DNA from: an uncultured Myxococcales bacterium
GTDB lineage: Bacteria > Myxococcota > Myxococcia > Myxococcales > Myxococcaceae
Assembly (NCBI GenBank): GCA_937980205.1
Contig: CALJKW010000020.1
Location: 12,311 to 76,310, forward strand
Direction: 5' to 3'
Length of the DNA stretch: 64,000 nt
Every line of letters begins with the position of its first letter. Within the stretch, counting starts at the first letter, position 1. This document shows, one piece after another, positions 53,130 to 61,349 of the stretch. The position numbers and the translations under genes were made by a program. The notes under the pieces are model-generated. The model saw only the letters and a program-made list of their open reading frames with translations, was not told where the DNA came from and ran no database searches.

Positions 53130-54176
53130 TCAGCTCGGCTGCGCGCTCCTGGCTCTCGCCGAGGCGCTTCTGGACGGCACGGGGGGCTTCTTCTCGTGCT
53201 TCTGGAAGAACTCCGACACCACCGGCCACAGCGTCTTCGCGGCGTGCTTCGACACCACGGCGCCGACGTGACCGCCGGGCAGGTGCAGCTCTTCCTTCTG
53301 CGCCGACGAGATCGCGGGCACGAGCGCAGCGGCCGCAGAGCGCGGCACGATGTTGTCGTGTCCGAACGTCACCGCGAGGGTCGGGCAGGTGATCGCCGAC
53401 AGCGGCGCCGGCCGCCCGGCGAGCCGGAACGTGCCGCGCATCAGCTCGTCGCCGCGGTACAGCGACTTCACGTACGTCTTGTAGAACTCGCCGGGCAGCG
53501 CGACGTTGTCGTTGCCCCACGTCTCGAGCGCGAGGAAGCCGTCGAGGAACTCGTCGTTCCAGGCGCGGTCGAGCAGGGTGACGAGCTTCTGCAGCGGCAG
53601 CGTCGGCCGCAGCAGCGAGAAGGCGCCCTGCATCAGCTGCCACGGCACGGTCCCGCACGCCTCGACCATCGCGTCGACGTCGAACGCCTTCGACCGCGTC
53701 CACGCCGACAGCATGCCGCCGTCGTCGAAGCGCACCGGGGCCGCCAGCGCGACCAGGCTCTGGAACGCGTCGGGGTGCGCCGCCGCGTGAATCGCCGCGA
53801 GCGTGCCGCCCATGCAATAGCCGAGCACGTGCGGCCGCGAGGGCATCTTGCGCACCGCGCGGCCGATGCTGCGCTCCACCACGTCGTCGAACGTGACGAA
53901 CCGGTCTTCGTCTCCCGGCGTGCCCCAGTCGATGCAGAAGACGTCGTGGCCCTGCGCCACCAGCCACTCGGCGAAGCTCTTCCCCGGCATCAGGTCGAGC
54001 ACGTAGTGCCGGTTGATGAGCGAGGGGATCAGCAGCACCGGCGTCTTGAACCGCGGCGTGCCCCGGTACCGCAGCAGCTTCCACTTGTTCTCCGCGTGCA
54101 CGACGTCACACGGCGTCGCGCCGACGACCGGCTTCGGCCGCTTCCACACCCCCAGTAGATTCCACAGGCCGCGCAT
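53130..54176 (-). CDS. phaC: Class III-like PHA synthase, first copy
   Basis: Polyhydroxyalkanoate synthase-like alpha/beta enzyme of 348 residues, which would polymerise hydroxyacyl-CoA into PHA. The lipase-box is GYCMGG with nucleophile Cys121; Asp274 in FGHDNIVP and His303 in PGGHVGAVV complete the triad. PSLINRHYVLDL and DVFCIDWGTPGDEDR are family blocks. Length matches class III PhaC, which needs a PhaE partner. ATG 54176 overlaps the stop of the acyl-CoA synthetase by one base (TGATG), so the two are coupled, consistent with feeding of acyl-CoA to the polymerase. A small PhaE-like gene lies two genes upstream. Confidence 0.92.
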   Translation of the reverse strand: MRGLWNLLGVWKRPKPVVGATPCDVVHAENKWKLLRYRGTPRFKTPVLLIPSLINRHYVLDLMPGKSFAEWLVAQGHDVFCIDWGTPGDEDRFVTFDDVVERSIGRAVRKMPSRPHVLGYCMGGTLAAIHAAAHPDAFQSLVALAAPVRFDDGGMLSAWTRSKAFDVDAMVEACGTVPWQLMQGAFSLLRPTLPLQKLVTLLDRAWNDEFLDGFLALETWGNDNVALPGEFYKTYVKSLYRGDELMRGTFRLAGRPAPLSAITCPTLAVTFGHDNIVPRSAAAALVPAISSAQKEELHLPGGHVGAVVSKHAAKTLWPVVSEFFQKHEKKPPVPSRSASARARSAQPS

Positions 54177-55891
54177 CAGTAGAGCGCCTCGAGCTGCGAG
54201 CCGAACGCCGAGTACACCTGCTTGCGCCGCACCTTCAGCGTCGACGTCAGCATTCCGCCGTCGACCGTCAGCGGCGTGTCGATGATCACGAACTTCTTGA
54301 TCGTCTCGTAGCTGGCGAGCTGGCCGTTCACCTCGTCGACGCGCCGCTGCACGAGCGCCTTCTTCGCCTCGGCGCGCGCGTCGGGCGCGACCCCGTTCGC
54401 GTCCAGGTGCGCGTTCACCGCCTGCTCGTTCAGCCACACGCCCGCCACCAGGTACCGCTTCGCGTCGCCGTAGACGACGACGTGCGCGATGAACGGGTCG
54501 TCCTTGAACCGCACCTCGATGTTCGCCGGCGGCACGTTCTTCCCGCCCGCCGTCACCAGAATGTCCTTCTTGCGGTCGACGATCTGCAGGAAGCCGTCGT
54601 CGGTGAAGCGGCCGACGTCTCCGGTCTTGAACCAGCCGTCGTCGGTGAACGCCTCTTTCGTCGCCGCCGGATCCTTGTGGTACCCGCCGAACACGTTCGG
54701 CCCGCGCGCGAGGATCTCTCCGTCCTCCGCGAGGCGGAGCTCGACGGACGGCAGCGGCTTGCCGACCGTGTCGAAGCGGAACGCGTCGGGCCGGTTCAGC
54801 GTCAGCGTCGGCGCGCACTCGGTGAGGCCGTAGCCTTCGATGATGAGCATGCCTTCGGCGTGGAAGCGCTCCTTCACCTCGCGCTTGAGGCCCGCGCCGC
54901 CGGAGAGGCAGAACGTCAGCCGCCCGCCGGTCAGCTCCTTCAGGGCCCCCCGCTTGTCGCCCGCCTGCGAGGCCAGCTTCTCCCACAGCGCCGGCACGCT
55001 CATGAACACGTTCGGCCGCACCTCCTTCAGCCGCTGCAGCGCCGTCGACGGATCCGCGAAGTACGTGGTGAAGCCGAGCGTGTTGCCGATGCAGGCCTCT
55101 CCGAAGCCGAAGATGTGGCTCATCGGCAGCCACAGCACGTCGACGTCGTTGCCGGTGAGCAGCGGCGCGTTGCTCTTCAGCCAGTCGAGCCCGTTCACCC
55201 CGACGTTGCGGTGCGTGAGCGGCACGCCCTTCGGGTTCCCGCTCGTGCCGCTCGTGTAGAGCATCACGCCCGGCTGATCGATCGAGATGCCGTCGAGCAT
55301 GCGCTCGAGCTCGCCCGGGCTCTCGGCGTCGCGCGCCGCTCCTTGAGCCTGCACCTTCGACCAGGGCACGAGCTTCTTCTCGACCTCGGCGATGGGCGGA
55401 CACGGGCGCCCCTCGGCGCGCATCTTCTCGAGCAGCGGCCCCGCCTCGATCGCCTTCTCGCCGAGCGTGACGATGCGCAGCACCTGCGCGTAGTCGCTCC
55501 ACTGCTCGAACACGCGCGTGAGCAGCGCGGGCGTGTCGACGAACAGCACCTTCGCGTCGCAGTGGCTCGCCACGTACGCGGCCTGCGGCGCGGTGCTCGC
55601 CGGGTAGATCGGCACCATCACGCCGCCGGCCGTCTGCAGCCCCAGCGCCGCCGCCATCCACTCCACCGAGTTCGGCGCGAAGATCGCGCCGCGGTCGCCG
55701 GGCTTCACGCCGACCGAGCTGAGGAAGAGCGCGCAGCGGCGGATCTGCGTCGCGAACGCACCCCACGTGACCGCGCGCCAATCTCCGTCGGGCGTCGGCA
55801 GCATGAAGCGCACCCGGGTCTTGCGCTCGGGGAGCGAATCGAACACCGCGCGCGGCGCGGGCTTCAGCTCGAGGTAGGGCGTGATGTCCAT
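54176..55891 (-). CDS. Long-chain acyl-CoA synthetase (AMP-binding)
   Basis: Acyl-activating enzyme of 571 residues, forming acyl-CoA from fatty acid, ATP and CoA. Motifs: LYTSGTSGNPKGVPLTHRN (phosphate loop), IIEGYGLTECAPT, DGWFKTGDVG and DRKKDILVTAGGKNVPPANIE. The ATG at 55891 has AGGAG eight bases upstream. Located between the PhaE-like gene and phaC, it is likely to supply hydroxyacyl-CoA or salvage fatty acids for polymer synthesis. Confidence 0.93.
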   Translation of the reverse strand: MDITPYLELKPAPRAVFDSLPERKTRVRFMLPTPDGDWRAVTWGAFATQIRRCALFLSSVGVKPGDRGAIFAPNSVEWMAAALGLQTAGGVMVPIYPASTAPQAAYVASHCDAKVLFVDTPALLTRVFEQWSDYAQVLRIVTLGEKAIEAGPLLEKMRAEGRPCPPIAEVEKKLVPWSKVQAQGAARDAESPGELERMLDGISIDQPGVMLYTSGTSGNPKGVPLTHRNVGVNGLDWLKSNAPLLTGNDVDVLWLPMSHIFGFGEACIGNTLGFTTYFADPSTALQRLKEVRPNVFMSVPALWEKLASQAGDKRGALKELTGGRLTFCLSGGAGLKREVKERFHAEGMLIIEGYGLTECAPTLTLNRPDAFRFDTVGKPLPSVELRLAEDGEILARGPNVFGGYHKDPAATKEAFTDDGWFKTGDVGRFTDDGFLQIVDRKKDILVTAGGKNVPPANIEVRFKDDPFIAHVVVYGDAKRYLVAGVWLNEQAVNAHLDANGVAPDARAEAKKALVQRRVDEVNGQLASYETIKKFVIIDTPLTVDGGMLTSTLKVRRKQVYSAFGSQLEALY

Positions 55892-55911
55892 GGACGGCTC
55901 CTTCGCGGGTT

Positions 55912-56202
55912 TCAGTTCTTCGGCGTGAGGGCGTCGAGCCGCTCTTCCAGATCCAGAATGCGGCTCTGCAGCTGGTTGAGCGCGTGCAGCTCGCGCTCCT
56001 GATCGCGCTTCGTCGGCAGGCCCCACAGGCCCCACCACTGCGCCATGGCCTTGTCGCTCATGGCCTTGGCCTTCATGGTCGCGGTCAGCATGCCGCCCAT
56101 CGGCTCGAGGAAGGCGGGGTTCTTCATCACGTTCTCGAAAAACTCGGCGGTGCGGGCCTCCCACAGATCGAAGCCCTTCTTCCAGGTGTCCCAGCTGATC
56201 AC
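55912..56202 (-). CDS. Small PhaE/phasin-like protein
   Basis: Protein of 96 residues. The C-terminal part LWGLPTKRDQERELHALNQLQSRILDLEERL resembles the C-terminal helix of PhaE, the second subunit of class III PHA synthases, including the LPT segment before the coiled coil; the N-terminal MISWDTWKKGFDLWEART is phasin-like. It is about a quarter of normal PhaE length. It lies 20 bases before the acyl-CoA synthetase in a minus-strand operon with phaC, so I infer it activates PhaC or coats granules. Confidence 0.72.
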   Translation of the reverse strand: MISWDTWKKGFDLWEARTAEFFENVMKNPAFLEPMGGMLTATMKAKAMSDKAMAQWWGLWGLPTKRDQERELHALNQLQSRILDLEERLDALTPKN

Positions 56203-56220
56203 GGCGGTGTGCTCCTCTGT

Positions 56221-57054
56221 TCAAAGTCCGAGCCTCCTCAGCTCGGACGTGGTGGTGAACTCCGGGTTCGTCTCTCCGTTGACGCTGACGGCGCGCGCGA
56301 CCTCGCCGAAGCACTCGAACAGCCACGAGACCTGGCGGCGCGAGACGGTCGGCCCCGCGACGGGCTCGATGGTGACCTGCGTGCTCGTGCGCAGCGCCTG
56401 CGTGAACGTGACGTCGGGCAGCTCGAGACGGCCCGACTGATCGACCGCGACGTTGTACGTGTCGCGCCCCGCGTAGGGCAGGCCGCGCAGCATCGCGTTG
56501 CGGATCTCTCCGACGCTGACCCACGTCTTTCCGACCTCGAGCGGGTACCGGTACAGCTGCACCGGAGCCTGGTACGGCAGCAGCGTCTTTCCCTCTGCCG
56601 GGTTCTCGAGCGCGCTCGCCACGCCGTGCAGCAACAGGTTCGCGCCGTCGTCCGAGTACACGCCCAGCACCGTGCCCCCGGCGTCGATCGGCACCACGTA
56701 CTGCCCGCCGGGGAAGGACGAAGCGAACCAGTGCCCGGTCAGCGCGCGCGCCGCCAGCTTCGCCACGCGGTCGTCCGCGTAGTCGGTCGCCAGGTCCCAC
56801 ACGCGGCGGCCGGCGCCGTCGACCATGCCCGACAGCGTCACGCTGCGCTGCACGGTCGCCGGAGACACCAGCAGCGACACCGGCACGTCCAGCGTCGCCT
56901 TCAGCTCGGCGGCTTCCAGCTTGCCGTCGAGGTTCGGCAGGCAGTCGAGCGACTGTCCCAGCGGCGGCTCGTACTGCATGCGCTCGGGGTACGTGCGGTT
57001 CTCTCCGCAGGCGGCCAGCGCGAAGAGCGCGATGACGATTCTCAGATGACCCAT
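56221..57054 (-). CDS. Lipoprotein, paralog of the one at 59590
   Basis: Lipoprotein of 277 residues with signal MGHLRIVIALFALAAC. The mature part is beta-rich and shares the blocks CLPNLDG, VWDLATDY, LTGHWFASSFPGGQYVVP, NLLLHGVAS and FECFGEVA with the lipoprotein at 59590. It overlaps the 3' end of the barrel gene by 13 bases. It belongs to a four-gene envelope operon (59590-58691-57042-56221). No described family is recognised. Confidence 0.78.
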   Translation of the reverse strand: MGHLRIVIALFALAACGENRTYPERMQYEPPLGQSLDCLPNLDGKLEAAELKATLDVPVSLLVSPATVQRSVTLSGMVDGAGRRVWDLATDYADDRVAKLAARALTGHWFASSFPGGQYVVPIDAGGTVLGVYSDDGANLLLHGVASALENPAEGKTLLPYQAPVQLYRYPLEVGKTWVSVGEIRNAMLRGLPYAGRDTYNVAVDQSGRLELPDVTFTQALRTSTQVTIEPVAGPTVSRRQVSWLFECFGEVARAVSVNGETNPEFTTTSELRRLGL

Positions 57055-58694
57055 GCGAGCCTCAGTCGGAGCAGCTGTGCGGGCTGCGCATCGAGCCCCG
57101 CGACGGGGTTCGACAGGCCCGCGAACGGGACCAGCACCGCGTACTCGAGCAGCGCGTCGAAGCCGTCGCGCGCCTCCCACCGCAGGCTGCCGTGGACCTC
57201 GAGCCCCAGGTTCGCGTCGTTCCCCGGAGTCGACGACGCGTACAGCGCCCGCGTGTACGTCGCCGAGAGCCGCAGCTTCAGCGCCGACGGGCCCGCGTCG
57301 ACGAGCCGCGCCTGCACCCACGGCCGCAGGTAGTAGGCGTCGGTGATGGTGCCGATGATCTCGGCGAAGAGGATGCGGTCGACGCGGTAGTCCGGGTGGA
57401 AGCGGAAGTTGTCGGCGCGGATGTCGCGCGGGATGTCGAGCTGCTGCGCGTCGAGCTCGCCCTGAACCGGCCTCACGCCCGCCGGCGGGAAGGCGCCGAA
57501 GCCCGGCGCCGGGTCTCCGCTCGCGATGCCGGTGTAGAGGCCGCCCGAGAAGCGCGAGCTCGGCTCGCCGACCTCGATCTCCAGCGCGCCGCCCCACTGC
57601 AGCGAGCTGACCTTGTCGCGCAGCAACACGCCGGGGATGAGCGAGGGCTGATCGACGGTGGCGATCGCGAGCGCGCCTTCGAACTCGACGCGCAGCATCG
57701 GCGCCGTGACGCGCGCCCAGACGTCGAACACGGTGGCGCGGAAGCCGCGCGGCACGACCTGGGAAGAGGTGAGCGCCGAGCCTTTGACGTTGAGGTACGT
57801 CTGCGGCACGTCGTTGTCCTGCCAGCGGTGCGAGGCGAGCGCGCCGTACTCGACGGTGACGCGGCCGGCGCGGCGCCGGCGGTCGAGCGCGAGCGGCGTG
57901 CGGATGTTCATCAGCGCGAACGACGCCGAGTGCACGTTGGCGCTCGGCTCCAGCACGACGGAGCGGATGGAGTCGGGCCGCAGCTGCAGCGGGCCCACGG
58001 CGCTGAAGTCGTACGCGGCCGCGACGAGGTGACCGAAGATGGGAGACACGAACGCGACGCGGTCGGCGGCGTCGCCGCGGTCGCAGTCGAGGCAGTCGCC
58101 TCCGTTGGCGAGCATTCCCAGGCCCCAGTGGCTGCCCATGCGGCCGGCGCTGAGCATGCCGATCGGCGTCAGCGCCTCGGCGTACGCGCGCTTGAGCCGG
58201 AAGAGCGTGTGCGGCAGCTGCCCGGGGCTCGTCGCCGGGGTCAGCGCGTTGCCGGTGCCCGGGCTCAGGGCCGGGGTCGAGCCGAAGACGACGTCGTCGA
58301 TGACGTCCATGCGGACCTTCACCGCGAGCGCCGCGAACGGGGCGTAGAGCGCGAGGTCGGTGCGCAGGCGCATGTCGGCGTTCATCAGCGTCTGCGCGTT
58401 CGGGTCGCCGAGCGGCACCGCGAACAGCGCGCGGCCGGACGGCGTGGTGCCGCGGTCGAGATCGAAGTTGTGCAGCACTTCGCCGCGCGTGCGGAAGTAC
58501 CCGGCGATCGACAGCTCGAGCTTCTCGCGCGGGTACAGGTCTTCGCCGTGGTCCATCAGGCCGCTGGCGAAAGAGGGGAGGGAGAGGAGCAGGAGCAGAA
58601 ATGGGGACAGGCTGCTTTTTCGGCGCTCCCACCTCCGGACGTCGAGCCCGGGCCGGCCGAAAAAGCAGCCTGTCCCCATTTCGGCGGGGGTCAT
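57042..58694 (-). CDS. Outer-membrane beta-barrel protein, TIGR04551-like
   Basis: Protein of about 550 residues with many amphipathic beta strands (KLELSIAGYFRTRGEVLHNF, LRTDLALYAPFAALAVKVRMDV, RPWVQARLVDAGPSALKLRLS) and a Leu/Val-rich end LLRLRLAWVI. It resembles the myxobacterial TIGR04551 outer-membrane family by overall pattern. ATG 58694 overlaps the stop of the upstream hydrolase (ATGA). No other start exists before the hydrophobic core FLLLLLSLPSFASG, so the signal peptide runs through a REP-like repeat (58598-58682), whose right arm encodes KSSLSPF. If the REP insertion is recent, the real start could be a rare codon downstream. Confidence 0.72.
   Translation of the reverse strand: MTPAEMGTGCFFGRPGLDVRRWERRKSSLSPFLLLLLSLPSFASGLMDHGEDLYPREKLELSIAGYFRTRGEVLHNFDLDRGTTPSGRALFAVPLGDPNAQTLMNADMRLRTDLALYAPFAALAVKVRMDVIDDVVFGSTPALSPGTGNALTPATSPGQLPHTLFRLKRAYAEALTPIGMLSAGRMGSHWGLGMLANGGDCLDCDRGDAADRVAFVSPIFGHLVAAAYDFSAVGPLQLRPDSIRSVVLEPSANVHSASFALMNIRTPLALDRRRRAGRVTVEYGALASHRWQDNDVPQTYLNVKGSALTSSQVVPRGFRATVFDVWARVTAPMLRVEFEGALAIATVDQPSLIPGVLLRDKVSSLQWGGALEIEVGEPSSRFSGGLYTGIASGDPAPGFGAFPPAGVRPVQGELDAQQLDIPRDIRADNFRFHPDYRVDRILFAEIIGTITDAYYLRPWVQARLVDAGPSALKLRLSATYTRALYASSTPGNDANLGLEVHGSLRWEARDGFDALLEYAVLVPFAGLSNPVAGLDAQPAQLLRLRLAWVI
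58598..58682. repeat. REP-like inverted repeat, perfect arms
   Basis: Arms 58598-58623 and 58657-58682, 26 bases each, are perfectly complementary and enclose 33 bases. Each arm contains the core AAATGGGGACAGGCTGCTTTTT. It lies at the 5' end of the barrel gene and inside its apparent signal-peptide region. This is the longest and best-preserved of three such elements in the window. Confidence 0.9.
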
Positions 58695-59593
58695 TTCGCG
58701 TCCTCGCCCAGAAACCGCACCAGCTCTGCCGTCGACGCGTTCGCCGCCTCGAGCATCGGAAAGTGCCCGCACTGCGGAAAGACGACGAGCCGGGCGCGGG
58801 GCAGCTGCTTCGAAAGCCGCTCGCCGACGCTCAAGGTGGTGACGCGATCCTCGCGCCCCCAGAGCAGCAGCACCGGCACCTTCACCTCGCCGTACCGCTG
58901 CTCGACCTCGTCGTACCGCTGGCCGCGAACGGCCTCGAGCGCGGCAGCGGTGGTGCCGGGCCGGGCGAGCTGCCGCTCGACGGAGTCGACGAGCTCCTGG
59001 CTGATGGCGTGCGGGTCGTAGAACGCGAACGCGAGCTTCTCCTCGGGGCGCTCGCGGTAGAACCACGCGTACAGCACCTCGCCGACGCCCCGCGCGCGCG
59101 CGATGTGGAACGTGCTGGGCAGCTGCGACTCGTAGACCCAGGCGTCGTACAGCGCGATGCGCTCGACGACCTCGGGGTGATCGAGCGCGAGCTGCAGCGC
59201 GACCGAGCTGCCCCACGAGTGCGCGACGATGGCCGCCTTGTCGATGCCGCGCTCCTTCATCACCGCGTACACCAGCGCCGCCTGCGCCTTCGGCGAGTAG
59301 TCGCCCACGGGCCGGTCGGTCCACCCGAAGCCCTTCAGGTCCATCGACAGCACGCGGCGGTTCTGCAGCGAGGGCGTCACCGTCGCCCACGTCTCGAGGC
59401 TCGACGCGAAGCCGTGCAGCATCACCACGGCCGGGCCCTTGCCCACGTCGCGGTAGTGCACGCGGGCGCCTTCGACGCTTACGAACGTCGCGTCCTTCGG
59501 CTCGTCGGGCAGGGCTCCGGTGTGGAACGCAAGGCAGTTGGCGAGCCAGCAGCCGCTGCACAGCAGGGCGACGGCGGCCCAGGCGGGCTTCAC
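58691..59593 (-). CDS. Alpha/beta hydrolase lipoprotein
   Basis: Exported alpha/beta hydrolase of 300 residues. GTG 59593 overlaps the preceding stop (GTGA) and gives VKPAWAAVALLCSGC, a lipobox-like signal. The domain has VVMLHGFASSLETW (oxyanion region), AHSWGSSVALQLA with the nucleophile Ser, GREDRVTTL with the acidic residue and CGHFPMLEAA with the His. Substrate unknown; relatives include esterases, dehalogenases and lysophospholipase-like enzymes. It is coupled to the genes on both sides. Confidence 0.85.
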   Translation of the reverse strand: MKPAWAAVALLCSGCWLANCLAFHTGALPDEPKDATFVSVEGARVHYRDVGKGPAVVMLHGFASSLETWATVTPSLQNRRVLSMDLKGFGWTDRPVGDYSPKAQAALVYAVMKERGIDKAAIVAHSWGSSVALQLALDHPEVVERIALYDAWVYESQLPSTFHIARARGVGEVLYAWFYRERPEEKLAFAFYDPHAISQELVDSVERQLARPGTTAAALEAVRGQRYDEVEQRYGEVKVPVLLLWGREDRVTTLSVGERLSKQLPRARLVVFPQCGHFPMLEAANASTAELVRFLGEDAK

Positions 59594-60576
59594 GGAGACA
59601 GCCTCCGCACCTCGGCCTGCGAGCTCCACTCGGAGTCGAATTCGTTGTTCTGAGAGCTGAGCGTCGCGATGGTGCCGAAGCACTCGGTGACGAACAGCTG
59701 CGTGCGCAGCGTCGTGACCACGAAGCCGACGGTGCGCGTGAGCTCGGTGTTGACGCGGATGACGTCGAACGACGCGAACGGAGTCTTCGCGACGCCGCGC
59801 TTGTCGGCGGTCGACTCGTACGTCTCGTACTGCACCCACGCGCTGCCGTTGAACAGGCCTGAGACCGTCGACGTCGTCGTCCACGTGGCGTTCGCGCTCA
59901 GCGGAAACGCGATGAGCTTCGCCGGCGGCGAGTACGAGAGCTTCGTCGCGGTGAACGAGTCCATCGGAGACGCCACGCCGCGCAGGTACAGCCCGTCGTT
60001 CTTCACCTCGAAGATGCCGAGCAGCTCGGACGTGTCGGACAGCCGCGTCACGTAGGTCGCGCCCGCGAAGTCGTTCTCGAACCACTTGCCCGAGAGCGAC
60101 TGCGTCTCGGCGAGCACGTTGTGATCTCCGTCGAGCGCCTTCGTGAAGTCCCAGGTCGGCACTCCGCCGTCCATCACCGGCGTGCTGTTGAAGGTGACGT
60201 CGCTGGCGACCTTGAACGTCGCGTGGAAGCCGGGCCCGAGGGGGACCTCGATGCGGGTGATGGTGCCGTCGTTGTTCGGCAGGCAGCTGGGCCCGGTGCC
60301 GCCCGCGCCGCCGCTCCCGCCCGTGCCGGTTCCGCCGCCGCTCGAGCTGCCGCCGCTGCCACCGCCCGCCGCAGCGCCTCCGCCGGAGCCGGTCGCGCCG
60401 CCGGCGCCACTGCCGCCCGAGCCGCCGCTGCCACCGCCTTCGCCGCCGCCCGTGCTGCCGACGCACATTCCGTCGCGCGAGCAGACGCCGCTGGCGCAGT
60501 CGGCGCCGGTGCGGCACTGCGGCGTCGGAGCCGCCGAGCAGGCGGTGAAGATCAGGAGGGCGCTGAGTCGAAGCAT
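59590..60576 (-). CDS. Lipoprotein with Gly/Ser linker, paralog of the one at 56221
   Basis: Lipoprotein of 328 residues and first gene of the envelope operon. ATG 60576 gives MLRLSALLIFTAC. A Cys-rich head (CRTGADCASGVCSRDGMCV) and a long Gly/Ser linker precede the mature domain, which shares CLPNNDG, PTWDFTKAL, LSGKWFENDFAGATYV, GLYLRGVAS and TECFGTIA with the lipoprotein at 56221. Divergent from phaR; the 161-base gap between them holds two candidate PhaR sites. Confidence 0.78.
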   Translation of the reverse strand: MLRLSALLIFTACSAAPTPQCRTGADCASGVCSRDGMCVGSTGGGEGGGSGGSGGSGAGGATGSGGGAAAGGGSGGSSSGGGTGTGGSGGAGGTGPSCLPNNDGTITRIEVPLGPGFHATFKVASDVTFNSTPVMDGGVPTWDFTKALDGDHNVLAETQSLSGKWFENDFAGATYVTRLSDTSELLGIFEVKNDGLYLRGVASPMDSFTATKLSYSPPAKLIAFPLSANATWTTTSTVSGLFNGSAWVQYETYESTADKRGVAKTPFASFDVIRVNTELTRTVGFVVTTLRTQLFVTECFGTIATLSSQNNEFDSEWSSQAEVRRLSP

Positions 60577-60645
60577 GACCGGGCCCCGCCTATTGGATCC
60601 GCTGCAGGAAAACCGCAAGCCGGGGTCTGTCGTTCGGTCGGTCAT

Positions 60646-60660
60646 TGTTGCGCCGCAACA
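60646..60660. promoter_or_regulatory. Candidate PhaR operator 1
   Basis: Perfect palindrome TGTTGCGCCGCAACA, 78 bases upstream of phaR and 69 bases upstream of the divergent lipoprotein. Palindromes rich in TTGC/GCAA are typical PhaR targets, and PhaR commonly represses its own gene. A related, imperfect copy follows at 60699. Inference from sequence and position. Confidence 0.6.
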
Positions 60661-60698
60661 CGAAATGCACGATCCGGGGTGCCGAAGTCAAGCGCCTG

Positions 60699-60713
60699 TG
60701 TTGCGTCGCACCA
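60699..60713. promoter_or_regulatory. Candidate PhaR operator 2
   Basis: TGTTGCGTCGCACCA, one mismatch from palindromic symmetry and close to operator 1. It lies 24 bases upstream of the phaR start codon, so bound protein would block transcription or the ribosome site region. Confidence 0.5.
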
Positions 60714-60737
60714 ACGAACCGGGTAGGCGGTACGGCC

Positions 60738-61244
60738 ATGCTCGTGGTGAAGAAATACGGAAACCGGCGCCTCTACGACACCGACCAGAGCCGCTACATC
60801 ACGCTCGAAGAGCTGACCGAGCGCATCCGCTCGGGCATCGAGGTGAAGGTGATCGACGCGAAGACGAACGCCGACCTCACGCAGGCGACGCTGACCCAGG
60901 TGATCATCGAAGGCCGCGGCGTCGGCGCGTTCCTCCCGGTCCCGCTGCTGCACCAGCTGATTCGCCTCGGGGACGACTCCCTCGCGGAGTTCTTCAACCG
61001 CTACGTGCAGGTGGCCCTCGAGATGTACCTGCAGATGAAGGCCGGCGTGTCGTCGCTCTCGCCGTTCAACCCGTTCGCGGCGATGAACCCGTTCGCGAGC
61101 GCGATGCTGCGGCCCTTCCAGTCCGGCGGCGGCGCGCCGCCTCCCGCCCCTGCGCCGGCGGCTCCGCAGACCGACGTCGAGACGCTCAAGCGCGAGCTCG
61201 ACGAGCTCAAGAAGGCGCTCAAGCCGCGCACGCGCAGGCGCTAG
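60738..61244 (+). CDS. phaR: Polyhydroxyalkanoate synthesis regulator PhaR
   Basis: DNA-binding repressor of 168 residues that also binds PHA and so derepresses phasin genes when polymer forms. The family signature KKYGNRRLYDTDQSRYITLEEL is at the N-terminus, followed by the DNA-binding and accessory domain (EVKVIDAKTNADLTQATLTQVIIE) and a helical Met/Phe-rich region, then a Pro-rich linker and a short basic coiled coil. ATG 60738 follows two candidate operators. It is upstream of the phasin and second phaC genes. Confidence 0.95.
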   Translation: MLVVKKYGNRRLYDTDQSRYITLEELTERIRSGIEVKVIDAKTNADLTQATLTQVIIEGRGVGAFLPVPLLHQLIRLGDDSLAEFFNRYVQVALEMYLQMKAGVSSLSPFNPFAAMNPFASAMLRPFQSGGGAPPPAPAPAAPQTDVETLKRELDELKKALKPRTRRR

Positions 61245-61248
61245 AAAT

Positions 61249-61263
61249 TGTTGCGCTGCACAA
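61249..61263 (+). promoter_or_regulatory. Candidate PhaR operator 3 overlapping a hairpin with T tail
   Basis: TGTTGCGCTGCACAA lies after the phaR stop and before the small phasin gene. The surrounding bases AAATTGT ... ACAATTT (61245-61266) are complementary and followed by T residues, so the same stretch could act as the phaR terminator, as the phasin operator, or as both. Confidence 0.5.
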
Positions 61264-61349
61264 TTTTTCCTTGACGCGCGAGCCGCGGTGGCTACCCTTG
61301 TGAGCAACTCGGGGCCACTTCCGGCTTCGATGCACGAGGGAGCACAACC

